DNA from: BPGX01 sp035405785
GTDB taxonomy: Bacteria > Bacteroidota > Bacteroidia > B-17B0 > Aurantibacillaceae
Assembly (NCBI GenBank): GCA_035405785.1
Contig: DAONJS010000019.1
Coordinates: 1-14,637 of the forward strand
DNA length: 14,637 nucleotides
Reading direction: 5' to 3'
Shown here in pieces: positions 7,619 through 14,565 of this stretch; position 1 is the stretch's first letter; each line of letters opens with the position of its first letter. Below the pieces are notes generated by a model, which worked only from the letters and a program-made list of their open reading frames with translations, searched no databases and had not been told where the DNA came from. Made by a program: the position numbers and the translations under genes.

Positions 7619-8506
7619 TTAAGAATAAATTTCCTTTTTAGCAGCAGATAAAGTATTTAATAACAATGATGTAATTGTCATAGGACCTACTCCGCCGGGA
7701 ACAGGAGTAATATATGAGCACTTTGGAGCCACTTCATCAAATTTTACATCACCTACTAATTGATAACCTGATTTTGTAGTTTTACTTTCTATACGAGTAG
7801 TTCCTACATCAATTACTACCGCACCTTCTTTTACCATATCTGCAGTGATAAAATGCGGACGCCCAATAGCACAAATCAAAATATCTGCACTCAAAGTATA
7901 ATCTTTCAAATTTTTAGTTTTACTGTGGCAAATAGTTACAGTGGCATTTCCAATTTTTGCATTTCTTTGCATCAAAATACTCATCGGTAATCCTACAATA
8001 TGGCTTCTGCCAATAACCACACAATGTTTGCCTGTTGTTTCAATGTTGTAGTATTCTAATAATTTTGTAATACCATAAGGTGTGGCACTTATGTAAGTTG
8101 GTAAATTCAAAACCATTCTACCCACATTGATAGGATGAAAACCATCTACATCTTTTGATGGATGAATGGCTTCAATAACTTTTTGTTCGTTAATGTGTAA
8201 GGGTAGTGGTAGTTGAACAATAAAACCATCTACATCGTAATCTTGATTTAGTTTTTCTACTTCATTTAATAACTCTTGTTCAGATGTATTTTCAGATAAT
8301 CTAATCAAAGATGAATGAAAACCAACATTTTCACAGGCCTTTATTTTATTTTGAACATATACTTCAGATGCTCCGTCATTTCCTACTAATATAGCCGCTA
8401 AATGAGGAATTTTTTTACCTTGTTTTTGCAAATCCTGAACTTCTGATTTAATTTTTTCCTGAAGTTCTTTTGCTACTTTTTTCCCATCAATAAGTTGATA
8501 CGACAT
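7619..8506 (-). CDS. folD: Bifunctional methylenetetrahydrofolate dehydrogenase / methenyltetrahydrofolate cyclohydrolase FolD
   Basis: 295 residues, the usual length. FolD oxidises 5,10-methylene-THF with NADP+ and hydrolyses methenyl-THF to 10-formyl-THF, supplying one-carbon units for purines and formyl-Met-tRNA in the cytosol. Catalytic and binding residues fall at the E. coli positions: Y50 and K54 in YVQNK, Q98 in VQLPLP, and D121 in KDVDGFHP. The Rossmann part has the GRSHIVGLP dinucleotide-binding loop, and the C-terminal signature TPVPGGVGPMT is intact. It sits 9 bases after rpoN and 10 bases before the TPM gene, all on the - strand, so co-transcription is likely. Confidence 0.97.
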   Translation of the reverse strand: MSYQLIDGKKVAKELQEKIKSEVQDLQKQGKKIPHLAAILVGNDGASEVYVQNKIKACENVGFHSSLIRLSENTSEQELLNEVEKLNQDYDVDGFIVQLPLPLHINEQKVIEAIHPSKDVDGFHPINVGRMVLNLPTYISATPYGITKLLEYYNIETTGKHCVVIGRSHIVGLPMSILMQRNAKIGNATVTICHSKTKNLKDYTLSADILICAIGRPHFITADMVKEGAVVIDVGTTRIESKTTKSGYQLVGDVKFDEVAPKCSYITPVPGGVGPMTITSLLLNTLSAAKKEIYS

Positions 8507-8515
8507 AATTTAATT

Positions 8516-10015
8516 TTAAATTTCTTTTCTCATTCTTGCAACAGGTATTCCTAACTGTTCTCGGTATTTTGCAACAGTTCTGCGAGCAATGTTATAACCT
8601 TTTTTATTTAATAATTCGCATAACTGGTCATCGGTTAGAGGATTTTTTTTGTCTTCATAACGAATGGCTTCTTCAATAAAACTTTTAATTTCTTTGTTAC
8701 TTACTTCTTCTCCGCTTTCAGTTTGCAGGGATTCTGAAAAGAAAAATTTGAGCGGAAATGTTCCATAAGGTGTTATCACATATTTACTATTGACGATACG
8801 AGAAACAGTAGAAATATCTGCATCAATTTTTTCTGCAATATCTTTAAGCAATAAAGGTTTTAGTTTGCTTTTGTCTCCGGTTGTAAAAAATTCTTTTTGT
8901 TCTTCCATTATTTGATACATAGCGGTTAATAAAATTCTTTCTCTTTGCTGTAATGCATCAATAAACCATTTTGCTTCATCTATTTTTGATTTGATAAACT
9001 TGCTTGCTTCCTTGAGTTCTTTATTTTTTGATTTGCTGTATTCATTAAGCATTTCAATGTATTCTTTGCTAATAGTTAGTTCAGGAATGAGAGAATTATT
9101 CAAACTTAATTCTGGCTTGCCGTCTATCACATTAACTACAAAATCAGGAATAATAGTCATTACTTTTTGAGATGAATATAAATTTCCGGGCTTTGGATTA
9201 AGATGAGAAATTTCCTGAATAACTTGCTTTAGTTCTTCTTCAGAAATATTTAATTTATGAAGTAATTTGTCATAATGTTTTTTTGAGTAATCTTCAAAGT
9301 ATTTTTCAATAATTTTTTTGGCTAATTGTAGTGTTGTGTTTTCGGGGTGTTGATGGAGTTTTTTATTGATTTGAATTAGTAAACATTCCTGAATATTTCT
9401 TGCTGCAACACCAATGGGTTCAAATGTTTGAATTATTTTCAAAACTTTTTCAATTTCATCTGTGCTTGCATTTATGTTATACAAAAATAACAAGTCATTT
9501 GAAATGCTTTGTAAATCTCTTCTCAAATATCCATCGTCATCAAGACAACCAATGATAAATTCACCAATCTCTTTCTCTTTTTCAGTCAAATCCTGCATCT
9601 CTAATTGTTCCATCAAATAATCAGCAAGATTACTTTCTACTTCTGATGAAACTGCTATGTTATTTGAAAAATAATCATATTCGTTTTCTGAACTATAAGA
9701 AGTGTTTCCTGTATCATATTTGTATGAATCTTTCTCTTCATCATCCATATAATCTTCAATATTCACTTCTTCGTTTTTAATTTTTTCCTCTTCGGTTAAA
9801 GTATCTTCATCATTGATATTTTCATTTTCGTTTGCTAATTCTTCTGATTCTAAATTTGCATTATCTAATGTGTCTAAAGCAGGATTATTTTCTAATTCTT
9901 GTTGAATTTTTTGTTCCAATGCTGTTAATGGCAACTGAATCAACTTTAAAAGTTGAATTTGTTGAGGTGTTAATTTAAGTTGTTGTCGTAATGATTGAAC
10001 TTGTTTCAATGACAT
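8516..10015 (-). CDS. rpoN: RNA polymerase sigma-54 factor
   Basis: 499 residues, normal for RpoN. Region I is the Gln/Leu-rich N-terminus (residues 1-46, LKQVQSLRQQLKLTPQQIQLL...), which contacts enhancer-binding ATPases. Region II at about 50-115 is strongly acidic (Glu/Asp/Asn) and long. The core-binding domain follows, then the helix-turn-helix near 388-410 (LKDIAEKIDADISTVSRIV). The RpoN box ARRTVAKYRE (477-486), which reads the -24 element, is intact. Sigma-54 directs transcription from -24/-12 promoters with an AAA+ activator. No such activator and no clear -24/-12 promoter is seen in this window, so its targets lie elsewhere. It sits between tyrS (12 bases upstream) and folD (9 bases downstream). 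Confidence 0.97.
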   Translation of the reverse strand: MSLKQVQSLRQQLKLTPQQIQLLKLIQLPLTALEQKIQQELENNPALDTLDNANLESEELANENENINDEDTLTEEEKIKNEEVNIEDYMDDEEKDSYKYDTGNTSYSSENEYDYFSNNIAVSSEVESNLADYLMEQLEMQDLTEKEKEIGEFIIGCLDDDGYLRRDLQSISNDLLFLYNINASTDEIEKVLKIIQTFEPIGVAARNIQECLLIQINKKLHQHPENTTLQLAKKIIEKYFEDYSKKHYDKLLHKLNISEEELKQVIQEISHLNPKPGNLYSSQKVMTIIPDFVVNVIDGKPELSLNNSLIPELTISKEYIEMLNEYSKSKNKELKEASKFIKSKIDEAKWFIDALQQRERILLTAMYQIMEEQKEFFTTGDKSKLKPLLLKDIAEKIDADISTVSRIVNSKYVITPYGTFPLKFFFSESLQTESGEEVSNKEIKSFIEEAIRYEDKKNPLTDDQLCELLNKKGYNIARRTVAKYREQLGIPVARMRKEI

Positions 10016-10027
10016 TTTTGTATAGAT

Positions 10028-11323
10028 TTAATTTTCAATGTAGCAAAGGTAATAATTTTTTTTGCCTTTTTGTATTAAAATAAATTTATTGTTTATTGCG
10101 AAATCTTTTGTGATAACTAATTTAGTATCTGTTATTTTTTGTTTGTTGATGGATACAGCATTAGATTGAATCATTTTTCTTGCTTCACTTTTACTTGGAA
10201 AAACTTGTGTGTAAGTATTTAAAAATTCCAAAACATCAATACCATTTTCAATATCAGAATATTTTATATGAGAAACAGGCACACCTTCCATAATATCTTT
10301 AAATAATTCTTCTGGTAATGAAGCCAATTCTTCAATCGTTCCATTGAATAAAATTTCTGATGCTTTTACAGCATCATTGTAATCTTCTTCGCTATGAACA
10401 AGGGTTGTAACTTCTTTGGCAAGTGCTTTTTGTAAAATTCTTTCGTGAGGGGCTTGCGTATGTTTTGAAATTAATTCTTCAATTTCTTCTTTATTCAAAA
10501 ATGTGAAAATTTTGATATAATTTTTAGCATCTTCATCAGATACATTAAGCCAAAATTGATAGAATTTGTAAGGTGATGTTTTTTTTCTGTCTAACCAAAC
10601 ATTTCCACTTTCAGTTTTACCAAATTTACTGCCGTCTGATTTTGTAATTAAATTAGTTGTTATACCGTGTGCTTCTTTACCTGTCATTTTTCTAATGAGT
10701 TCAATACCTGATGTGATATTTCCCCATTGATCAGAACCGCCCATTTGCAGTTGACAATTATGATGTGTAAATAACCAATAAAAATCGTATGCCTGTAAAA
10801 TTTGATAAGTGAATTCAGTAAAACTAATTTCACTTTCTAATCTGGATTTTACAGAATCTTTTGCTAACATATAATTGACAGTAAATCGCTTACCTATATC
10901 TCTCAAAAAATCTATTAATGATAAATTTTTTATCCAATCAATATTATTGACTAATTCTATTTTTGAATTAGAATTTTTAGACATTATGGAATTGAGTTGT
11001 TCTCCTATTTTTTCAGCATTGTATCGCACTTGTTCTTCAGAAAGTAATTTTCTTTCTTCTTTTTTACCACTTGGATCGCCAATCATACCGGTTGCACCAC
11101 CAACAAGAGCAATGGCTTTATGTCCTGCTCTTTGAAAACGCATAAGAGTAATGATTTGTGCTAAACTTCCAACATGCAAAGAATCAGAAGTAGGATCAAA
11201 TCCAATATAACCTGTAACTGTTTGAGAATTGAGTAATTGTTCAACATTAGGTGTGGAAGCATTGAATTGTCCCCGCCATTTTAATTCATCCAGAAAATCT
11301 TGTTTAATTACTTGTGTGCTCAT
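10028..11323 (-). CDS. tyrS: Tyrosyl-tRNA synthetase
   Basis: 431 residues, standard for the bacterial TyrRS with a C-terminal S4 domain. It charges tRNA-Tyr in the cytosol. Class I signatures are the HIGH-equivalent HVGS (50-53) after YIGFDPTSDSL and the KMSKS-equivalent KFGKT (233-237). Tyrosine and adenylate contacts are visible in GYIGFD (Tyr39, Asp43), YQILQAYDF (173-181) and QMGGSDQWGNI (193-203). The C-terminal S4 RNA-binding domain includes FPSKSEARKMIQSNAVSINKQ. It appears to be the first gene of the leftward operon, with a promoter directly upstream. Confidence 0.98.
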   Translation of the reverse strand: MSTQVIKQDFLDELKWRGQFNASTPNVEQLLNSQTVTGYIGFDPTSDSLHVGSLAQIITLMRFQRAGHKAIALVGGATGMIGDPSGKKEERKLLSEEQVRYNAEKIGEQLNSIMSKNSNSKIELVNNIDWIKNLSLIDFLRDIGKRFTVNYMLAKDSVKSRLESEISFTEFTYQILQAYDFYWLFTHHNCQLQMGGSDQWGNITSGIELIRKMTGKEAHGITTNLITKSDGSKFGKTESGNVWLDRKKTSPYKFYQFWLNVSDEDAKNYIKIFTFLNKEEIEELISKHTQAPHERILQKALAKEVTTLVHSEEDYNDAVKASEILFNGTIEELASLPEELFKDIMEGVPVSHIKYSDIENGIDVLEFLNTYTQVFPSKSEARKMIQSNAVSINKQKITDTKLVITKDFAINNKFILIQKGKKNYYLCYIEN

Positions 11324-11349
11324 AATTTATTTATTGCGTGCAAATTAAA

Positions 11350-11382
11350 CAAAATTATTACCAAAGGCACTTTAATTTCCAA
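11350..11382 (-). promoter_or_regulatory. Putative promoter of the tyrS-rpoN-folD-TPM-TPM operon
   Basis: On the - strand, TAATTTTG (11357-11350) matches the TAnnTTTG -7 box, with TTG at 11382-11380 and a 22-base spacer. A start near 11345 would give a leader of roughly 20 bases before the tyrS ATG. That leaves no room for a T-box or attenuator structure, so tyrS seems not to be regulated by tRNA-sensing leader RNA here. Confidence 0.5.
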
Positions 11383-11415
11383 AAAAATTCCGATTTAATG
11401 CTTTTAGTCAGCAAA

Positions 11416-11484
11416 GCCATTGGAAACTTGTGTTGGGGTCTCCCATTCCGAGAGAAGCGAAGGAATGGGTCAAGTTCCAATGGC
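11416..11484. repeat. Nested inverted repeat (large imperfect hairpin)
   Basis: The outer arms are GCCATTGGAAACTTG (11416-11430) and CAAGTTCCAATGGC (11471-11484), complementary apart from one extra A. The inner arms are CCCATTCC (11442-11449) and GGAATGGG (11462-11469), a perfect 8 bp pair around a 12-base loop. Unpaired bases lie mostly on the left side (11431-11441). The stretch is clearly more GC-rich than its surroundings. It lies between the divergent tyrS and mscS promoters, so it cannot terminate either gene. The length and nesting suggest a dispersed palindromic element or a small structured RNA. Confidence 0.75.
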
Positions 11485-11506
11485 GGTCTGCCGAAGGGAG
11501 ATTGCC
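11482..11506. repeat. Second stem-loop of the composite intergenic element
   Basis: The arms 11482-11492 (GGCGGTCTGCC) and 11496-11506 (GGGAGATTGCC) enclose a 3-base GAA loop. As plus-strand RNA, ten of eleven positions pair, two of them as G-U wobbles, with a single G-G mismatch. As minus-strand RNA the wobbles become A-C mismatches. If this pairing is selected at the RNA level, the plus strand is the functional one. It shares three bases with the right arm of the neighbouring hairpin. Confidence 0.6.
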
Positions 11507-11526
11507 TTCTAAAAGTGGATTTTTTG

Positions 11527-11551
11527 CTTACTTTTTTCTAAAAAAAGTAAG
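11527..11551. repeat. AT-rich stem-loop closing the composite element
   Basis: CTTACTTTTTT (11527-11537) pairs with AAAAAAGTAAG (11541-11551) around a 3-base loop. By shape it could be read as a terminator, but neither neighbouring gene is transcribed through it, since tyrS and mscS diverge. Similar CTTACTTTTT...AAAAAGTAAG stems are, from memory, common in Bacteroidota intergenic DNA. It is best treated as part of the repeat element to its left. Confidence 0.6.
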
Positions 11552-11610
11552 AGAAAAAATTATTGTTCTAATTATCTGAAATCAGTTTGTTTTGGTATAT
11601 TGCGATATCC

Positions 11611-11643
11611 TTTGAAACATTTGTATTGATTATTGTATTTTTG
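11611..11643 (+). promoter_or_regulatory. Promoter of the MscS-family channel gene
   Basis: TTTG (11611-11614) and TATTTTTG (11636-11643), spaced by 21 bases, match the Bacteroidota -33 and -7 elements. The expected start near 11648-11650 lies inside the upstream in-frame extension that begins with TTG at 11633. Translation must therefore begin at the ATG at 11657, after a leader of under 10 bases. Confidence 0.65.
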
Positions 11644-11656
11644 CCGAAAAAAATTT

Positions 11657-12688
11657 ATGTTTGAAAAAGATTTAAATATCTATGTATTACCTTCAATAAT
11701 TATTATTTTAGGTATTTTCATTGGATGGATAGTTGAAAAATTTACTATTTCAAGATTAAAATTATTAGCACAAAAAACGGAATCAGTAATAGATGATATT
11801 TTAGTTCATTCATTTCATCATTTAATTATATTTTGGTTTGGTGCAGCGGGGATATACATTTCATTTCATCAATTCCCAATACCACAAAATACAAAAGAAA
11901 TTCTAATCAAAATTTTTTGGAGTATAGTTATTTTCTCCTTTACATTATTTTTTTCCCGCCTGTTAGTTGAGATTACAAAGATTTATACATCAAGAGTTTC
12001 AGGATTATCCGGTTCTGTTTCTGTATTTACCAATATCGTAAAAATAGTAGTATTCAGTATAGGTGGAATGATTATTCTTCAGCATTTTGGAATATCAATT
12101 ACACCAATTATTACTGCATTAGGAGTTGGAGGTTTAGCAGTTGCTTTAGCCCTTCAAGATACATTGAGTAATTTTTTTGCAGGAATTCAAATTTTAGTTT
12201 CAAAGCAAGTTAGACCCGGTGATTTTGTAAGAATTGATGCTTCTACTGAAGGAATTATTAAAGATATTACATGGAGAAATACTTTAATAGAAACAACGCA
12301 AGGAAATGTAATCGTAGTTCCAAACTCAAAATTTTCCCAATCTATTATTACTAATATGTATTTACCTGAAAGAAAATTGTTTGTAAGAGTAGAAGGAAGT
12401 GTGGCTTACAAAGAAAACTTGGATGAGGTAGAAAAAGTTTTAATTGAAATAGGAAAAAGTGTTTTATCAGAACACGAAGGTGGAATACCAGAATTTGATC
12501 CAGTAGTGAGATTTTATGCATTTGGTGATAGTGCTATATTATTTCGTTTAATACTTGCTTGTAAAAGTTATGAATATCAATTTTCTTTAACACACGAAAC
12601 TATAAAAAGAATTCACAAAACATTCAGAGATAAAAACATTGAAATTCCCTTTCCCCAAAGAGTTGTTTACATTGAAAAGAATAATTGA
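11657..12688 (+). CDS. Small-conductance mechanosensitive channel, MscS family
   Basis: 343 residues from the ATG at 11657; an in-frame TTG at 11633 is rejected because it lies within the promoter. MscS channels open under membrane tension and release solutes on osmotic downshock. Predicted membrane helices lie near 9-27, 52-71, 83-104 and 123-144, followed by the pore-lining helix at 148-181 with the family's Gly/Ala packing pattern (GVGGLAVALALQDTLSNFFAG). The MscS beta domain follows at about 182-235 (VRPGDFVRIDASTEGIIKDI...VVPNSKF), then an alpha/beta vestibule domain to about 338. With five membrane segments it is larger than E. coli MscS (three) and belongs with medium-length YnaI-like proteins. 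It is transcribed alone, divergent from tyrS. Confidence 0.93.
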   Translation: MFEKDLNIYVLPSIIIILGIFIGWIVEKFTISRLKLLAQKTESVIDDILVHSFHHLIIFWFGAAGIYISFHQFPIPQNTKEILIKIFWSIVIFSFTLFFSRLLVEITKIYTSRVSGLSGSVSVFTNIVKIVVFSIGGMIILQHFGISITPIITALGVGGLAVALALQDTLSNFFAGIQILVSKQVRPGDFVRIDASTEGIIKDITWRNTLIETTQGNVIVVPNSKFSQSIITNMYLPERKLFVRVEGSVAYKENLDEVEKVLIEIGKSVLSEHEGGIPEFDPVVRFYAFGDSAILFRLILACKSYEYQFSLTHETIKRIHKTFRDKNIEIPFPQRVVYIEKNN

Positions 12689-12710
12689 ACAATAATAGGG
12701 TAGAGTAGTG

Positions 12711-12724
12711 GTGAAAAGTGAAAA
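12711..12724 (+). repeat. Short 7-base tandem repeat (2 copies)
   Basis: GTGAAAA occurs twice in direct succession, followed by GTACTGA. It lies 22 bases after the mscS stop. It has the same 7-base period as the array at 12804-12831, which suggests the same repeat-generating process, although the unit differs. Confidence 0.5.
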
Positions 12725-12767
12725 GTACTGATATTTATGTCGGTGTTGAAAAATGAGAATACAAAAA

Positions 12768-12790
12768 AATCCCGAAGGGCTGACAGGATT
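12768..12790. repeat. Short inverted repeat after mscS
   Basis: AATCC (12768-12772) pairs with GGATT (12786-12790), and within it CCC-gaa-GGG (12771-12779) forms a competing tight hairpin. There is no T tract downstream, so it is a poor intrinsic terminator. From memory, the words 'CCCGAAGGG' and 'TGACAnGATTATAG' together recur in Bacteroidota intergenic DNA, so I read this as a dispersed repeat fragment. Confidence 0.5.
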
Positions 12791-12803
12791 ATAGAAGTGA
12801 AAG

Positions 12804-12831
12804 TTGAACATTGAGAATTGAGCATTGAATA
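12804..12831 (+). repeat. Four-copy 7-base tandem repeat, consensus TTGAnnA
   Basis: The units TTGAACA, TTGAGAA, TTGAGCA and TTGAATA follow one another without gaps. Positions 1-4 and 7 are invariant and the two middle positions vary. It is neither coding nor a CRISPR array: the units are far too short and have no spacers. It could be a simple-sequence tract or a cluster of binding sites. Confidence 0.75.
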
Positions 12832-12852
12832 TTTACAACATATTTTTTATCA

Positions 12853-12960
12853 GGGCGTGCCTCTCGCTGACGCTCGGGTCGGGCTGCTACGGGGTTCGCT
12901 ATCGCTCCCGTGCTCCGCTTCGCTCCGCACCGGCTTCGCCGCCCTCCGCATCCCTCACGC
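12853..12960. repeat. GC-rich palindrome-bearing intergenic repeat element
   Basis: By hand count 79 of 108 bases are G or C (73%), in sharply AT-rich DNA. It begins GGGCGTGCC and ends ATCCCTCACGC, with short terminal inversions GCGTG (12855-12859) and CACGC (12956-12960). Inside are repeated GCTCC/CGCT words and a perfect stem CGGC-ttc-GCCG (12931-12941). From memory, elements with this start and end occur in very many Bacteroidota intergenic regions; I know of no assigned function. An open frame crosses it (12825-13019), but its content is dictated by the repeat and it is not a gene. It lies between the convergent mscS and the secreted-protein gene. Confidence 0.75.
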
Positions 12961-13237
12961 AATTTTTAATTCCCAACATAACTATTACATTTAAGCAATT
13001 TCAAAACATATTGTCATAGCAATTGTTGTGAAGTAATCTCATGGGTATTTCATTATTTTAAAACAAGATTGTTTCGGGCTAAAGCCATAATAATGATATT
13101 CATTTGTTATTAAAAATAATTTCTACCTTAAAATAATTTTATCATATTTTAATTTACCATCGGTAGGAACGAAAACCTTTAATGGCGGCGTGAGAGATAT
13201 AACAAAAAATGTGACAGAAAATAATATAGAAATAATT
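12961..13237. other. Remaining gene-free stretch with two small hairpins and a partial repeat end
   Basis: I see no gene here. GGCT-aa-AGCC (13077-13086) and TACC-atc-GGTA (13155-13165) are small perfect hairpins. GCGTGAGAGAT (13188-13198) matches, in inverted orientation and at 10 of 11 positions, the end of the GC-rich element at 12950-12960. No intrinsic terminator with a clear stem and T tract was found for either convergent neighbour. Confidence 0.55.
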
Positions 13238-13906
13238 TTATAATATTATTGTCGCCTTATAAACCCAATGTCTTGTTTCATAAATGATATTAAATTTCAT
13301 TACATTTTTTTTTCTCTGCCCATTTTTCTTATATGGATTTTTAGGAACTGTTCCATTAGCCCTTTTAAAAATGTTTTGACCTTTAATAATTACAAGGGTA
13401 GAATAATATTTTTTCCCGTTTATAATTAAGATAATCTCAGGTTTTGTTTTTTTTGTTGTATTTGTCTTTGAAATGGAAAAATTTTTTTCTGTTCTATTTG
13501 GCAAAAGAACTAAACTGTCGTTTATTTCTTGATACCAATACTTAACTGAATAGGTAGTGTCTGGAAGGTTACTTTCAATCATTGAAATTTTGTTGACTCT
13601 TAATGTGTCTTTAATGTTTTTTATCCCTTTTATTTCAATAAAATCGCCATTATTATTAAGTGGAATATAAATAATAGTTGTATCGTTTATCAAAAATTTT
13701 TCTGAAATAAAATTTGGGAATGATTTTAAATTAAATGTTTTTATTCCGACATCTTTTGGTATATTCGCAAAACCACCAAAGTTAACTTTCGGAATGAAAT
13801 CATAATTACCTTGAATGGTATCTATTATTAAAATCATTTCTCTAGTTTGAGAAGGAGATAATGAAAAATTTAAAAGGATCAATATTGTATAAATAAACTC
13901 TTTCAT
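13238..13906 (-). CDS. Secreted protein of unknown function
   Basis: 222 residues. The N-terminus MKEFIYTILILLNFSLSPSQ looks like a cleavable signal peptide, with cleavage probably near residue 17-20, so the product is periplasmic or exported. I recognise no domain. The middle is rich in beta-strand-like alternation and Asn/Thr/Ile (for example DTTIIYIPLNNNGDFIEI at 75-92). The C-terminal third is strongly basic, with clusters such as NPYKKNGQRKKN near 190. It is the last of three - strand genes, 27 bases after the RHS relic. Its position behind an RHS fragment allows an effector or immunity partner, but nothing in the protein itself shows that. The ATG at 13906 is the only start that gives the signal peptide. 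Confidence 0.7.
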   Translation of the reverse strand: MKEFIYTILILLNFSLSPSQTREMILIIDTIQGNYDFIPKVNFGGFANIPKDVGIKTFNLKSFPNFISEKFLINDTTIIYIPLNNNGDFIEIKGIKNIKDTLRVNKISMIESNLPDTTYSVKYWYQEINDSLVLLPNRTEKNFSISKTNTTKKTKPEIILIINGKKYYSTLVIIKGQNIFKRANGTVPKNPYKKNGQRKKNVMKFNIIYETRHWVYKATIIL

Positions 13907-13933
13907 TTCGCTATTGGTTAAGGTTCGCTATCT

Positions 13934-14245
13934 TTATTTTCTGCTTTTACTGTTCTTTTTCACTTCTCTGTATTTTGATTCTAATCTTTTGGTATAAAAA
14001 CCTGTTCTACTGCTAAGATATTTTTTACTCATTAAAACTCTCACATTTCCAAGCCAATCATTCAACTCATATCTTTTTTTGCCGAAGTAAATATTTACCA
14101 AACTACTTCCACTACCTCCTAAAAATGTTGTAAATGTTGGGATTACAGACAGTGGTGAAAAAGATGGTATAGTTGTAGGTGATTTCATCTCAAATATTAC
14201 AAAATTTATACTAATAATAGTGTTTTTCTGTTTTATTATGATCAT
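13934..14245 (-). pseudogene. Truncated RHS/YD-repeat protein fragment
   Basis: A 103-residue frame. Residues 48-70 (SLVNIYFGKKRYELNDWLGNVRV) match the end-of-core motif of Bacteroidota RHS/YD-repeat proteins, where '(Y)ELxDWLGNVRV' is followed by a variable toxin tip. The hundreds of YD-repeat residues that should precede it are absent: the next gene upstream is an unrelated membrane protein 5 bases away. After residue 70 the sequence turns into a short Lys/Arg/Ser-rich tail (LSSRTGFYTKRLESK...), and the usual 'YYPFG' motif is missing. I read it as a relic, or possibly an orphan C-terminal cassette still translated with its neighbours. The start is uncertain; Met20 is an alternative. Confidence 0.6.
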
Positions 14246-14250
14246 TTATA

Positions 14251-14565
14251 TTATTGTATTGCAGAATAAATCAATATAAAAATAAAAATCAACCAATATA
14301 TCCTAAGCAAAAATTTAATATAAAATATAAGTTTTTCGCCTTCATTTCCTAGCTTTTTTATTATTTCTTCTTTTTCTTCATCTAAAATTATAAAAAAAGG
14401 CAATATTAAAAATATATAACTACAACCTTCAAAAAATCCTCCGAGAGTTCCACTTTTCTCATGTTTTTTTAATAAATAGATTAACTTATAATGCAAATAC
14501 ATCTTTATTATTAATATCAAATTTGCAATGAATCCTATCAAAATTATCCAATTTGGTGTCTCCAT
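14251..14565 (-). CDS. Small membrane protein of unknown function
   Basis: 104 residues from the ATG at 14565; the frame is open to an earlier ATG at 14601, but METPNWIIL at 14565 starts directly before the first helix. Three membrane segments are predicted: about 6-24 (IILIGFIANLILIIKMYLH), 47-62 (CSYIFLILPFFIIL) and 80-103 (LIFYIKFLLRIYWLIFIFILIY), joined by charged loops (KKHEKSG and DEEKEEIIKKLGNEGEK). No family is recognised. It is followed 5 bases later by the RHS fragment on the same strand, so the two may be co-transcribed. A small membrane protein beside an RHS relic might be an immunity protein, but this is only a guess. Confidence 0.65.
   Translation of the reverse strand: METPNWIILIGFIANLILIIKMYLHYKLIYLLKKHEKSGTLGGFFEGCSYIFLILPFFIILDEEKEEIIKKLGNEGEKLIFYIKFLLRIYWLIFIFILIYSAIQ

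Noticed and set aside
8516..10015. Search for sigma-54 (-24/-12) promoters near rpoN
   Set aside because: No convincing TGGCAC-N5-TTGC match was seen by eye in the intergenic regions, so no autoregulation is claimed.
11338..11541. 67-residue open frame on the + strand
   Set aside because: It overlaps the tyrS promoter region and runs through the inverted-repeat element. The codons follow the hairpin arms, so it is not a plausible protein.
11527..11551. AT-rich stem-loop as a transcription terminator
   Set aside because: Both neighbouring genes are transcribed away from it. It could only terminate an RNA from the repeat element itself.
12711..12831. Possible CRISPR array
   Set aside because: The repeat units are 7 bases with no spacers and no cas genes nearby. 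These are simple tandem repeats.
12825..13019. 64-residue open frame on the + strand crossing the GC-rich repeat
   Set aside because: Its Ser/Ala/Pro/Arg-rich middle is just the repeat read in one frame. It has no promoter, begins inside the TTGAnnA array, and has no recognisable domain.
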